Shown piece by piece: positions 8,116 through 17,278 of a stretch of DNA of 42,377 nucleotides. The position numbers and the translations under genes are program-made. Each line of letters begins with the position of its first letter. Positions within the stretch are counted from its first letter, which is position 1. The notes under the pieces were generated by a model, which did no database searches, was not told the origin of the DNA, and saw only the letters and a list, made by a program, of their open reading frames with translations. This DNA is from an uncultured Paracoccaceae bacterium (GTDB lineage Bacteria > Pseudomonadota > Alphaproteobacteria > Rhodobacterales > Rhodobacteraceae): NCBI GenBank assembly GCA_938016515.1, contig CALILP010000127.1:1-42377 (forward strand). Reading direction: 5' to 3'.

Positions 8116-8509
8116 CTGCAGGCTTATCATCCATTTTTTGTGTCAACGCGCCGTCATGGGCAGGCACGGCATAGGTTGACCATGTGTCGTCACGCGGTGG
8201 TTTTGGCGGCGTGTCACAGGCATTTTTGTGCATGTTCGTCTTGGCCAAAAAGTTCGCCGAGATCGGCGCTGTCACAAACAGGAAAGCCATGATCAGAACC
8301 TCGTGGAACGACCCGGCCCCCAGCACCCACGCATGGATCATTGAGGCCAACAGCAGTGCCCCGATGCCCACTGTTCCAACTTTGGTGGGCGCATGCAGGC
8401 GTGTCATCGAGTCCGGTAGTTTCAAAAGCCCTATCGCGCCCACCAAGGCAAATCCTGCCCCGATCAACAAAAGTATCCCGACACAGACAAGTCCAATCGT
8501 TTCGATCAT
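8105..8509 (-). CDS. mrpG: Mrp cation/proton antiporter subunit G
   Basis: 134-residue small membrane subunit. Seen: three hydrophobic segments (about residues 5-28, 40-62, 66-90) with the MnhG-type text KLPDSMTRLHAPTKVGT in between. It ends in a hydrophilic tail of about 40 residues rich in Pro, Asp and Lys, somewhat longer than usual. The start overlaps mrpF by 4 bases (ATGA). Last gene of the operon, and its stop lies inside the convergent EEP gene (11-base overlap). Contributes to the Mrp hetero-oligomer that exchanges Na+ or K+ for protons. Confidence 0.88.
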   Translation of the reverse strand: MIETIGLVCVGILLLIGAGFALVGAIGLLKLPDSMTRLHAPTKVGTVGIGALLLASMIHAWVLGAGSFHEVLIMAFLFVTAPISANFLAKTNMHKNACDTPPKPPRDDTWSTYAVPAHDGALTQKMDDKPAAKG

Positions 8510-8790
8510 TCGATGATGTCCCCCCGCAGTACGAACCGCGCCAAAGCCACAGTTGAGACGAAACCAAGCATCGCGATCATCATTGATGGTTCAAAATAGA
8601 TCCGAAAGCCTTGTGAAATCCCCAGCAGCACGATCAGCCCGATGGCATTGATGACCATCGTATCAAGCGCCAGAATACGGTCCCCCGTCGAGGGCCCTTT
8701 GACGAGCCGGATCATCGCCATGATCTGCCCGAGCGCCATAGCCACAAAGGCCACTATCAGCGCGAAATTCATAAAAGCGAGTGCAGACAT
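8506..8790 (-). CDS. mrpF: Mrp cation/proton antiporter subunit F
   Basis: 94-residue membrane subunit, normal length. Seen: three hydrophobic segments and the MrpF hallmark KGPSTGDRILALDTM (about residues 30-44) between the first two. One-base overlap with the mrpE stop (TGATG) and 4-base overlap with mrpG indicate strict co-translation. In other Mrp systems all subunits are needed for activity. Confidence 0.9.
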   Translation of the reverse strand: MSALAFMNFALIVAFVAMALGQIMAMIRLVKGPSTGDRILALDTMVINAIGLIVLLGISQGFRIYFEPSMMIAMLGFVSTVALARFVLRGDIIE

Positions 8791-9290
8791 CAGACAAATA
8801 TCTCCTTCAGGCGGGCCTCGTAGCGCGATTTGATCGTCGCGACTTCTGCGTCCGGGTCATCTGTGTGCAAGACGTGTACCAACAGGCTATGGCCCTTATC
8901 CGACAAATCCGCAGAGACCGTGCCCGGTGTCAGGGTAATGGTCCCTGCCAGGATCGTGATCGCCTCTGGCTCTTTGAGATCAAGCGGGATGATGATCCAT
9001 GCTGGTTTCAGATCGGCCACTGGCACGAACAGCACGATCTTGGCCACTTCGATGTTGGCCACCAAGATGTCCCACATGACGATCAGGCTGTAATTGATCA
9101 TCTTGCCCAGCCGAAAGCCCTGCGGCCTGTCCGGCCACCATGCAGCCGTCATGAGTGGGATGATGATCCCAAGAATGACCCCAAAGACCACCATCCCCGC
9201 AGAGACAGAGTTCTGCAGAAGGGTCCAGACCACTGCAAGGAGCAGCGTCAGGATAGGGTGCGGCAAAAGCCAGTTGAACGCCTTTGTCAT
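8790..9290 (-). CDS. mrpE: Mrp cation/proton antiporter subunit E
   Basis: 166-residue MnhE-type subunit. Seen: N-terminal hydrophobic segments, then the cytoplasmic part with the family text SLIVMWDILVANIEVAK, TITLTPGTVSADL and LLVHVLHTDD. It starts directly after the mrpD stop with no intervening base and shares one base with mrpF. Probably an assembly or stability subunit of the antiporter. Confidence 0.9.
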   Translation of the reverse strand: MTKAFNWLLPHPILTLLLAVVWTLLQNSVSAGMVVFGVILGIIIPLMTAAWWPDRPQGFRLGKMINYSLIVMWDILVANIEVAKIVLFVPVADLKPAWIIIPLDLKEPEAITILAGTITLTPGTVSADLSDKGHSLLVHVLHTDDPDAEVATIKSRYEARLKEIFV

Positions 9291-10898
9291 CTAGTGCTCC
9301 CCCTCTGCGTTGTCGTCGGTGTGGTCGTCGTCGGTGTGGTCGTCGTATGCTGCGGCTTTGGCTTTGTCTTCTGGCCGTTGCAACTTGCCCGGCGTATCCA
9401 AAACAGTCGCCTGATAGGGCTCTGACGCGAAAAGCTGCGCTGCCATTGTCGTGGTGTACCCGTGTACCTGTCCTGCGAATGCTGTATGCGCCACAAGAAG
9501 CGTCATCAGCCCCCCAACCGCTGCATAGGCCAGTGGTTTGGGCGCGTCTGCAGGCTCTGCCTTTGGGTCCGGATCGATGCTTTTGGATTTCCAATAGGCG
9601 ATACTGCCCGCCCGACCAAATCCAACGATGCTGATCAGGCTAGAGATCAGGATCGTTCCCCAGACCCAGGGCGCGATGGGTGACGCAAAGCTGGCGTCCA
9701 GCACCAGCAGTTTACCGATGAAGCCCGACAAAGGCGGCAGCCCCGCCATTGCGATCGCACCTGCGAAGAACAGCCCCGCTGTCAGCGCCATGCCCGCAAT
9801 GGGCGGCTGCGCTGTCAGGTCCAGGTTTGCCCGCCCTGCCCGTGTCAGATCGACCACGAGGAACAGAACCGCTGCTGCCAGTGTTGAATGCACCATATAG
9901 TACAGTGCTGCTGCGATGCCCGCTGGCGTGAATAGCGCGATAGCCACCATAACCATGCCCATCGACCCGATGACCGAGAACGTCACAAGCCGGTCCAGTT
10001 TCTTTGCCGCCAAGACCCCGACCATGCCGACCGCCACAGATACCAGTGCTGCATAAAGCAGCCATGTGCCGTGCAGCCCTTGTGTCACTGCCAGATCCGG
10101 TGGAAAGACCATCGTATAGACCCGGATGATCGCATAGGCCCCGACCTTGGTCATGATCGCAAAGAGCGCTGCAACAGGTGCCGGTGCCTCTGCGTAGCTG
10201 GAGGGCAGCCAGAAATGGAGTGGCACCACCGCCGCTTTGATCGCGAAGACCAGCAGCAGCAGGACCGCCGCAAGCCGGATCCCAACGGTCCCGTCATCCG
10301 GGATCAATTGCACCCGTTGCGCCAGATCCGCCATGTTTAGCGTCCCTGTTTGCGCATAGATCGCCCCAAGTGCGAACAAAAACAGCGTCGATCCAAGCAG
10401 GTTGAACAGCACATATTGCACCCCTGCCCTGAGCCGCGCTGTTCCCCCTGCATGGATCATCAGGCCGTAGGAGGCGATGAGCAGCACTTCGAAGAAGACA
10501 AACAGGTTGAAAAGGTCACCTGTCAGGAACGCTCCCATGATCCCCATGATCTGAAACTGGAACAGCGCGTGAAAGTGCCTGCCTCGGTCATCCCAGCCCG
10601 ACCCGATGGCGTACAGCAGGACAAACAACGCAAGGATGGCTGTCAGCAGCACCATCATGGTCGACAAGCGATCACCAACAACGACAATGCCAAAGGGTGC
10701 TGCCCAGTCTCCGAGTTGATACAGCGTGATCGTCCCGTCAGAGGCCTGCCACGCAAGACCCAGCCCCAGCACAACCTGTGCCACGATACCCGCAACAGAC
10801 AGGACCCGCTGGATGCCGATGTGATAGCGTGCTGCCAGCACGATGAACGGTGCCAAAATGGCCGGCAGCATCACGGGAAGGATGATCCAATGGCTCAT
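9291..10898 (-). CDS. mrpD: Mrp cation/proton antiporter subunit D
   Basis: 535-residue complex-I NuoN-like subunit. Seen: many hydrophobic segments, FFEVLLIASYGLMI with the conserved membrane glutamate, and FWLPSSYAEAPAPVAALF with the usual Pro-rich loop. Odd: the C-terminus ends in a hydrophilic tail with Asp-Asp-His-Thr repeats encoded by a 15-base tandem duplication (9313-9342). Overlaps mrpC by 4 bases (ATGA). Part of the proton/cation translocation path together with MrpA. Confidence 0.92.
   Translation of the reverse strand: MSHWIILPVMLPAILAPFIVLAARYHIGIQRVLSVAGIVAQVVLGLGLAWQASDGTITLYQLGDWAAPFGIVVVGDRLSTMMVLLTAILALFVLLYAIGSGWDDRGRHFHALFQFQIMGIMGAFLTGDLFNLFVFFEVLLIASYGLMIHAGGTARLRAGVQYVLFNLLGSTLFLFALGAIYAQTGTLNMADLAQRVQLIPDDGTVGIRLAAVLLLLVFAIKAAVVPLHFWLPSSYAEAPAPVAALFAIMTKVGAYAIIRVYTMVFPPDLAVTQGLHGTWLLYAALVSVAVGMVGVLAAKKLDRLVTFSVIGSMGMVMVAIALFTPAGIAAALYYMVHSTLAAAVLFLVVDLTRAGRANLDLTAQPPIAGMALTAGLFFAGAIAMAGLPPLSGFIGKLLVLDASFASPIAPWVWGTILISSLISIVGFGRAGSIAYWKSKSIDPDPKAEPADAPKPLAYAAVGGLMTLLVAHTAFAGQVHGYTTTMAAQLFASEPYQATVLDTPGKLQRPEDKAKAAAYDDHTDDDHTDDNAEGEH
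9313..9342. repeat. Two tandem 15-bp repeats inside mrpD
   Basis: The unit TCGTCGGTGTGGTCG occurs twice in a row, in frame, producing the DDHTD repeat in the MrpD tail. The period is a multiple of three, so copy-number change would keep the reading frame. Confidence 0.85.
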
Positions 10899-11248
10899 GT
10901 TGCATCCTCCGCCCGGTGATCATCGCCTTTGGGATCGTCCACATGGTCGTCGTCCGCCCCAAGGAACGCCCCAAGGCCGATCATCACCACAACCGCCGTC
11001 ATCCCGAACGAGATCACGATGGCTGTCAGCACCAGTGCTTGCGGAAGTGGGTCGGAATAGACCGCGACCCCGTCCCGCAGGATGGGTGGCCCACCGACCA
11101 TCAGCCGCCCGGACGCGAACAGAAACACGTTCACCGCGTAGGTCAGCAAAGAGATCCCAAGGATCACCGGGAAGGTCCGCATCCGCAGCGTCAGGTAGAT
11201 CCCCGCAGCCGTCAGAATGCCAATGGCAGAGGCAACAAGCAGTTCCAT
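10895..11248 (-). CDS. mrpC: Mrp cation/proton antiporter subunit C
   Basis: 117-residue NuoK-like subunit. Seen: three hydrophobic segments, GIYLTLRMRTFPVILGISLLTYAVN-type family text near the N-terminus, and DPLPQALVLTAIVISFGMTA in the third segment. Like MrpD it has an Asp/His-rich hydrophilic C-terminal tail (DDDHVDDPKGDDH), which is unusual for this small subunit. One base separates it from mrpAB and it overlaps mrpD by 4 bases. Confidence 0.92.
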   Translation of the reverse strand: MELLVASAIGILTAAGIYLTLRMRTFPVILGISLLTYAVNVFLFASGRLMVGGPPILRDGVAVYSDPLPQALVLTAIVISFGMTAVVVMIGLGAFLGADDDHVDDPKGDDHRAEDAT

Positions 11249-11249
11249 C

Positions 11250-14123
11250 TTACACGCCCCCCTTCACAGCATCGCCTTGCGGTGCGTCGTCTCTGGATGG
11301 GTCGATGTCCATCGGGTATTCACTGTCTTTCACATGGGCACGGCGCGCAAGCCGCGAGAAGCTTTCAAGTGACAGCATCACCGCACCAACCACAGCAAGG
11401 AACACGCCGAGGTCGAAGATTGCTGCTGTCGCCAGCTCGAATTCCTGGAATGGCGGGATGCGCACGTAGGTAAAGTCGGACGTCAGGAACGGTTTGCCGA
11501 AGAACCATGACCCAATCCCGCAAAGCCCTGCGATCAGAACCCCTGCCCCGATCACCCCGTGATACGGATACCGCTGCCGTGCTGCCGCCCAGCTAAAGCC
11601 GGAAGCCATGTACTGCATCACCACCGCAATCGATACGATAAGACCCGCGATAAACCCGCCTCCCGGCTCGTTGTGGCCGCGCCAGAAGATGTAGAAGCCC
11701 ACCATCAGGATGATCGGCATCATCACACGGGTCAGCACAACCATCATCATCGGATGCATATCCCCCGCCAGTGGTTGATCCGGTGTCCGGTTCAGAAGGC
11801 GTGCGCGCACCGGCCCGTTCAACAGGGTCTCGGTCAGGGCGTAGATCAACAAAGCCGCGATACCCAGCACGATGATCTCGCCAAAGGTATCAAAGCCCCG
11901 GAAGTCCACGAGGATCACGTTCACGACGTTCGTCCCACCGCCCCCTTTGTAAGAGTTCGCCAGATGGAATTCCGAGATCGAGGGCGCCACGAAATCCCGC
12001 ATCAGGAAGTAGTAGGCCATTGTGAAGGCCGCCAAACCACCAGCCACGCCGATCACCCCGTCCCGCGCACGGCGAAGTGTGCTGCTTTCAACCGGTGTTT
12101 TCTTGGGCAGGAAGTTCAGCGCCAATAGCAGCAAGATGATCGTCACAACCTCGACCGTGAATTGCGTCATCGCAAGGTCAGGCGCGCTGAAGAACACAAA
12201 GCCCACCGATACCATCAACCCGACGATCCCGATCAGGATCAGCGCCAGCAAACGGTTACGGTGCATAAACACCAAGCCACCTGTTGCTGCGACCAGCATC
12301 AACCAGCCTGCGATTTCAACCGGCCCTGCTGCCTGCATCTCGCGGGTGGGTGCGTCAACCGTGCCTGTCCGCCAAGCATAGTAGCCTGCCAAGCTGACAA
12401 AGCCCGTCATGATCGCTGCATAGCGCGAAAATGCCCCATCGTGGGTTGGGTGGATGATGCCCCGCGCAAGGCGCACCGCTGCTGCGATGATCGCCTCAAA
12501 GATGGTTTTGGCCTCTGGGCGTGGTGCCGCCTCCCAGCCTTTCAGCAGGGGCTTGAAGAGTGTCATCAAGATCAAACCGCCGACAACCGCAATGATCGAC
12601 ATGTAAAGCGCAGGCACAAGGCCGTGCCAGATTTTGATGTATTTCACCTCTAGGTCAGCCACACCGCCGATCACCGACTTGGCGACCAGGAACACAAAGT
12701 CCTGCACCAGGAATGGCGCCACACCGATCACAACCACCGGGATCATCAAAAGTGCGGGTGGCAACCACAGGCCCGGACCCGGATCATGTGGATGTGCCGG
12801 ATAATCGTCCCGCTTAGGCCCAAGAAAAGTGTGCCCGATCAGACGGAAGCAATAGGCCGCCGAAAAGAGCGAGCCGACCGTCGCAAGCACCGGCACAAGG
12901 TAAGGCGAATTGAACAGAACGGTATGGGTCGCCTCTTCCAGCATCATTTCTTTTGACAAGAAGCCGTTCAGGAAAGGGATCCCCGCCATCGAGAGGGCCG
13001 CCAGGACCACAATGGTGAAGGTGATCGGCATCAGGTGTCTCAGACCACCAAGACGTCGAATATCGCGGGTGTGTGTTTCGTGATCAACGATGCCTGCCGA
13101 CATGAACAACGCCGCCTTGAAGGCCGCGTGGTTCAGGACGTGGAACATCGCCGCCATCGCCCCAAAGGTCGTGCCCGTGCCCAGCAGCATCGTGATCAAA
13201 CCAAGATGACTGACCGTCGAGAACGCCAACAATGCCTTGAGGTCGTGTTTGAACAGCGCAATGACCGCCCCAAGAACCATCGTGATCAGCCCTGCCCCGG
13301 TGACCAGCACGAACCATTCCGGTGTCCCCGACAAGACAGGCCACATGCGCGCCATCAGAAAGATGCCCGCTTTGACCATCGTCGCAGAGTGCAGATAGGC
13401 CGAGACCGGCGTGGGCGCTGCCATCGCGTGGGGCAACCAGAAGTGGAACGGGAATTGTGCCGACTTGGTGAAACAGCCCAGCAGGATCAGGATGAGCGCC
13501 GGTAGGTAGAGCGGGCTTTCCTGAATAAGATCGCGGTTTTGCAGGATCACGCTGAGGTCGTAGCTGCCCACGATCTGCCCAAGGATCAGCATGCCCCCGA
13601 TCATCGCAAGGCCACCCATGCCGGTGACGGTCAACGCCATCCGCGCGCCTTGGCGGCCTTCCGGCAGATGCTTCCAATACCCGATCAACAGGAAGGATGA
13701 TAGCGACGTCAACTCCCAAAATATAAGCAATATCAGGATATTATCAGACAGAACGATCCCGACCATCGCCCCCTGAAACAACAGAAGATATGTAAAGAAT
13801 TCGCCCATGTTGTCTTCGCGGGCCAGATAGCTGCGCGCGTAGGCGATGATCAACAGCCCGATACCAAGGATCAACAGAGCAAAGAAGAACCCAAGCCCGT
13901 CCAGCATCAGATTAAAGTTCAGCCCAAGGATTGGCATCCAGTCAACACGGGCCGTCACAACCTCGCCGGCCAGAACGGCGGGCGCATTTGTCAGCAGGCC
14001 TACAAACGCTGCTAAAGTGACCGTGAACGTCACACCGGCACAGGCTTGGCGCCCTGCGGAATACATCAGACCGGGCAGCAAGGCCCCCAAAAACGGTAGG
14101 GCAACGATGAGGAAGAGGGACAC
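11250..14123 (-). CDS. mrpAB: Fused Mrp cation/proton antiporter subunits A and B
   Basis: 957-residue fusion as in the PhaAB subunits of other alphaproteobacteria. Seen: an NuoL-like MrpA core with ELTSLSSFLLIGYW (conserved Glu) and FPFHFWLPHAMAAPTPVSAYLHS. A middle membrane domain follows, then from about residue 789 an MnhB domain (LTRVMMPIILMVGFYIFWRG, EPGGGFIAG). GTG start is supported by AGGAG six bases upstream. First gene of the six-gene mrp operon (AB-C-D-E-F-G), so the antiporter is complete. Role: Na+/H+ or K+/H+ exchange for pH and salt homeostasis, fitting a marine lifestyle; ion choice cannot be read from sequence. Confidence 0.93.
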   Translation of the reverse strand: MSLFLIVALPFLGALLPGLMYSAGRQACAGVTFTVTLAAFVGLLTNAPAVLAGEVVTARVDWMPILGLNFNLMLDGLGFFFALLILGIGLLIIAYARSYLAREDNMGEFFTYLLLFQGAMVGIVLSDNILILLIFWELTSLSSFLLIGYWKHLPEGRQGARMALTVTGMGGLAMIGGMLILGQIVGSYDLSVILQNRDLIQESPLYLPALILILLGCFTKSAQFPFHFWLPHAMAAPTPVSAYLHSATMVKAGIFLMARMWPVLSGTPEWFVLVTGAGLITMVLGAVIALFKHDLKALLAFSTVSHLGLITMLLGTGTTFGAMAAMFHVLNHAAFKAALFMSAGIVDHETHTRDIRRLGGLRHLMPITFTIVVLAALSMAGIPFLNGFLSKEMMLEEATHTVLFNSPYLVPVLATVGSLFSAAYCFRLIGHTFLGPKRDDYPAHPHDPGPGLWLPPALLMIPVVVIGVAPFLVQDFVFLVAKSVIGGVADLEVKYIKIWHGLVPALYMSIIAVVGGLILMTLFKPLLKGWEAAPRPEAKTIFEAIIAAAVRLARGIIHPTHDGAFSRYAAIMTGFVSLAGYYAWRTGTVDAPTREMQAAGPVEIAGWLMLVAATGGLVFMHRNRLLALILIGIVGLMVSVGFVFFSAPDLAMTQFTVEVVTIILLLLALNFLPKKTPVESSTLRRARDGVIGVAGGLAAFTMAYYFLMRDFVAPSISEFHLANSYKGGGGTNVVNVILVDFRGFDTFGEIIVLGIAALLIYALTETLLNGPVRARLLNRTPDQPLAGDMHPMMMVVLTRVMMPIILMVGFYIFWRGHNEPGGGFIAGLIVSIAVVMQYMASGFSWAAARQRYPYHGVIGAGVLIAGLCGIGSWFFGKPFLTSDFTYVRIPPFQEFELATAAIFDLGVFLAVVGAVMLSLESFSRLARRAHVKDSEYPMDIDPSRDDAPQGDAVKGGV

Positions 14124-14305
14124 GCGAACTCCTGATCTTATGGGGCCTGTGGGCTTGGACCTGTTTGTGATAAAATCTCGGCGGCCTCAAGCGAAACCGG
14201 TAAAAATTGTCACATACAGGCCCTTAACTGCAAAAAAGCCAGCGCAATTGCACTGACACTCCTGCCGCTGGCGGCTTCGTTCACGTGGGATATAGGCGTG
14301 GTTTT

Positions 14306-14329
14306 CGGGCTGACCAGAGGGTCAGCCCG
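14306..14329 (-). terminator. Hairpin downstream of manC
   Basis: Perfect inverted repeat CGGGCTGACC-AGAG-GGTCAGCCCG with 10-base GC-rich arms and a 4-base loop, starting 14 bases after the manC stop on the minus strand. There is no U-tract behind it, so it is either a weak or factor-assisted terminator or an RNA-stabilising element. It separates manC from the mrp operon in the same orientation. Confidence 0.65.
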
Positions 14330-14343
14330 TAATTCCGACAATT

Positions 14344-15756
14344 TTAGTTACGGTCGTAGATATCTTCGTAGCGTACGATGTCGTCTTCGCCCAGATAGGC
14401 CCCTGTTTGCACCTCAATCAGGTACATCGGCAGCTTACCGGGATTGGCCATGCGGTGGACGGTGCCAACAGGGATATAGACCCCTTGGTTTTCGGTCACC
14501 AGCTGGACATCCTCGCCGATGGTGACTTCTGCTGTTCCCGCAACAACGATCCAGTGTTCGGACCTGTGGTGGTGACTTTGCAGGCTGAGAACGCCGCCCG
14601 GCTTCACCATGATCCGTTTGACCTGAAAACGCGTGTCGAGGCACAGTGTTTCGTACCATCCCCAAGGTCGGTGAAACCGTGGATAATCATCAGCTTGCGC
14701 GACAGAGTTCGCCCGCAGCGCACTGACAACCGCCTTCACATCCTGCCCACGTGATTTATCCGCGACAAGGATCGCGTCCCGCATCGCCACAGCCACGATG
14801 TTGTCCAATCCAAGACCCACCAGCTGGATGTTGTCATCCTCGGATCGCAGGTACGTGTTCTTGCAATCAATGTCCGTGACAGCGCCGAATGTTGCGACCC
14901 CGTTTTCATCCGGGTTCTGCGCCTGCCACAGCGATTCCCAGGACCCAAGATCAGACCACGCGCTGGTCAGTGGGACGGTCATCACCTTTGCCGCTTTTTC
15001 CATGATCGCATAGTCAAACGAGATCGCTGTCGCCTTGCTGTAACCCTCTGCGCCAAGCCGGCAAAAGCCGAGGTCTTCTGTGCTGGCCGCAAGCGCCGCT
15101 TCACAGGGCGCAATCAGATCGGGCGTATGGGTCTGAAAGGCTGCAAGGATGTCGGACACCCGGAACAGGAAGATGCCAGAGTTCCAAAGGTAATTGCCCG
15201 CATCCAGCATCGCCTGTGCTGTCGCCTCATCCGGTTTCTCGCGGAAGCTTTTGAGGTCGACCGCCGCCCCACTTTCAGGTTGGCGAGCCAATTCAAGATA
15301 GCCATACCCCGTCTCGGGCCGATCCGGCGTCACACCAAAGGTGACAAGCGCGCCAGTTTCAGCGGCTTGCGCCGCTGTCATCACACAATCCACAAAGGCA
15401 GACGGATCAGCGATCACATGATCCGATGGGGCGACCAGCATAATTGCGTCTGGCTGGTCTTTCAGAGAAAGCGCTGCAGTCAGGATCGCAGGTGCCGTGT
15501 CCCGCGCGGATGGTTCGATGTAGACGCGGGCATCTGACAGGCCGATGTCTGTTGCCTGCTCCATCGCCATGAAGCGAAAGTCATCGCCGGTCATGATAAT
15601 GGGCGCAGCTAGCCCTTTGCCGCTGAGACGGCGCAAGGTCATCTGATACAGGCTTTCATCGCCGATCAATGGCGCGAATTGTTTGGGATACGCTTTGCGC
15701 GAGACAGGCCACAGTCGCGTGCCGGAGCCGCCACAAAGAATGACAGGATAAATCAT
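14344..15756 (-). CDS. manC: Mannose-1-phosphate guanylyltransferase / mannose-6-phosphate isomerase
   Basis: 470-residue bifunctional type II enzyme of the AlgA/CpsB/ManC group, full family length; makes GDP-mannose for exopolysaccharide. Seen: nucleotidyltransferase motif GGSGTRLWPVSRKAYPKQF at the N-terminus, FREKPDE and NSGIFLF in the middle. The C-terminal cupin isomerase domain has PWGWYETL, QSHHHRSEHWIVVAGTAEV (metal ligands) and YIPVGTVHRMAN. Start chosen at MIYPVILCGG (15756), preceded by AAAGG nine bases upstream; a longer reading adds ten poorly conserved residues. Transcribed away from the pyruvyltransferase gene; likely the left edge of the polysaccharide locus. Confidence 0.92.
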   Translation of the reverse strand: MIYPVILCGGSGTRLWPVSRKAYPKQFAPLIGDESLYQMTLRRLSGKGLAAPIIMTGDDFRFMAMEQATDIGLSDARVYIEPSARDTAPAILTAALSLKDQPDAIMLVAPSDHVIADPSAFVDCVMTAAQAAETGALVTFGVTPDRPETGYGYLELARQPESGAAVDLKSFREKPDEATAQAMLDAGNYLWNSGIFLFRVSDILAAFQTHTPDLIAPCEAALAASTEDLGFCRLGAEGYSKATAISFDYAIMEKAAKVMTVPLTSAWSDLGSWESLWQAQNPDENGVATFGAVTDIDCKNTYLRSEDDNIQLVGLGLDNIVAVAMRDAILVADKSRGQDVKAVVSALRANSVAQADDYPRFHRPWGWYETLCLDTRFQVKRIMVKPGGVLSLQSHHHRSEHWIVVAGTAEVTIGEDVQLVTENQGVYIPVGTVHRMANPGKLPMYLIEVQTGAYLGEDDIVRYEDIYDRN

Positions 15757-16090
15757 GAAAACACACCTTTCACACAATGACACAGGCGAGGCCGGCCCGA
15801 AGGTCTTATAGATATGACATGCCGCAGGGGGCCTTCGTTGGCAAGGGTTATCAGCTTTAGATTGTCCTTAGAAACGGGTCAATCTTGGCCTGTAATGTAT
15901 TGTTGTTGATGGATAAACATAACTCCGGCCTTGCTTGTGCACCCACACGACTGAAGTCGCGCCATCATTCCCAAAGCCCTCACATCATATCGCACCACTT
16001 TCACAACAGTGTTTTCTTGGAAGGTGACATCACTTAATGTCCCGACCACGCGAAGCCACGTAGGTTTTGCGAATCGATAAGGCGTTATGT
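15757..16090. promoter_or_regulatory. Divergent intergenic region manC / pyruvyltransferase
   Basis: About 334 bases without a gene. For manC a weak candidate promoter on the minus strand is TTGACC (15877-15882), 17-base spacer, TAAAGC (15854-15859); the -10 match is poor. No clear promoter was found for the plus-strand gene. No strong repeat or hairpin seen. Confidence 0.3.
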
Positions 16091-17278
16091 GTGAAAATTG
16101 TTCAGTTTGGTTTGTGTTTTAGCCCCAACCTTGGGGATGGTGTTATCGCGGAATGTATCGGTCATGGGCTAAGAACCAAACGACCGGACGCCACCGTCAC
16201 CCACATTGATTTATCCGGTCGCCAAGACTTTGGCCAAGTCGTGATCCCCAATCGCGAAGCTATACTTGCGATTGTCGACCGTCTGCCCTTGTTCATCCGG
16301 CAACGGCTGGCGCAATGGAAGTTGAACCGACTGGTTGACGGCGTCGCTGATCAATGGCGCAAGGCTGCACAGGCAAATCTTGCGATCATCGGTGGCGGTC
16401 AGGTTTTTTCAGATTCCAACCTGAACTTTCCGATTAAAATCGGCCGGGTTGCCGACATTCTTGCCCAGACCCAGACACCAACGGCCGTCTTCGGCGTCGG
16501 CGTTTCAAAGAACTGGACCCCAAAAGGCAAACACCTGTTTCACAAACTGGCGGATGCGGATGTGCGCATGGTCGGCGTCCGAGACGACGGGTCTGCGGCC
16601 GGGTGGCGCGCGCAGATGTCCCAAGGCCCTGCCCCAGAGCTGACGCTTGATCCGGGACTACTGGCCGCGCTGCATTACGGCCCAGCTGCTGACCCCAAGG
16701 GTGTTGGCCTTTGCGTAACCGACTTTGGGATACTGGCCCATCATGCCAGCGGGACCGTTGCAGGCGCTGCAGCCACGGCCACTGCGTTTTATGCAGGTAT
16801 TGCTGGCGCTGTGCTTAAGAAGGGCCACGCAGTGACCTTGTTTTGCAATGGCGCCGCAGAGGACATCGCCCTTTTGGAAAAGGTTGCAGCCGATCCTTCT
16901 TTGCAAGGCTATCGCGACGCCAATCACTTGCATGTTCCAACGGCACCGCGCACCCCGACAGAGCTTGTGGCGATCATTGCCGGCTGTGAGGCCGTGATTG
17001 CCCATCGCTTGCACGCCTGCATCGTGGCCTACAGCTATGGTCGTCCGATTGTGGGGCTTGGCTGGGATACCAAGTTGGATGCCTTCTTTGAGACCGCCGG
17101 GCTGTCAGGATGCTTTTCTTCTGCACCCGATCTTTCAGCCCAAGACGTCGCGGATTTGGTCACTGGCGCGATGGCGCAGGGGATTGATGCAGATCATCAC
17201 GCAAAACTGCTGGCAGACACCTGGGACGGATTTGACCGGGTGCTGGCCTGTGCCGCTACTGCGCCTGCCGCACCGTGA
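16091..17278 (+). CDS. Polysaccharide pyruvyl transferase family protein
   Basis: 395 residues, PS_pyruv_trans family (CsaB/WcaK-like), expected to transfer pyruvate from phosphoenolpyruvate to a sugar of the polysaccharide as a ketal. Seen: N-terminal NLGDGVIAE (typical N-[FW/L]GD start of the family), nucleotide-fold segment AIIGGGQVFSD, GVRDDGSA, and the C-terminal hallmark AHRLHACIVAYSYGRPIVG followed by WDTKLDAFF. Start chosen at GTG 16091 because AAGG lies 7 bases upstream and the first residues (VKIVQFG) form the expected first strand; a TTG at 16067 would add eight residues. Pyruvyl groups would give the polysaccharide negative charge. Its last 23 bases overlap the convergent glycosidase gene. 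Confidence 0.85.
   Translation: MKIVQFGLCFSPNLGDGVIAECIGHGLRTKRPDATVTHIDLSGRQDFGQVVIPNREAILAIVDRLPLFIRQRLAQWKLNRLVDGVADQWRKAAQANLAIIGGGQVFSDSNLNFPIKIGRVADILAQTQTPTAVFGVGVSKNWTPKGKHLFHKLADADVRMVGVRDDGSAAGWRAQMSQGPAPELTLDPGLLAALHYGPAADPKGVGLCVTDFGILAHHASGTVAGAAATATAFYAGIAGAVLKKGHAVTLFCNGAAEDIALLEKVAADPSLQGYRDANHLHVPTAPRTPTELVAIIAGCEAVIAHRLHACIVAYSYGRPIVGLGWDTKLDAFFETAGLSGCFSSAPDLSAQDVADLVTGAMAQGIDADHHAKLLADTWDGFDRVLACAATAPAAP

Noticed and set aside
8105-14123. Operon considered as part of respiratory complex I
   Set aside because: The NuoL/N/K-like subunits occur with MrpB, E, F and G and without any Nuo hydrophilic subunits, so it is an Mrp antiporter.
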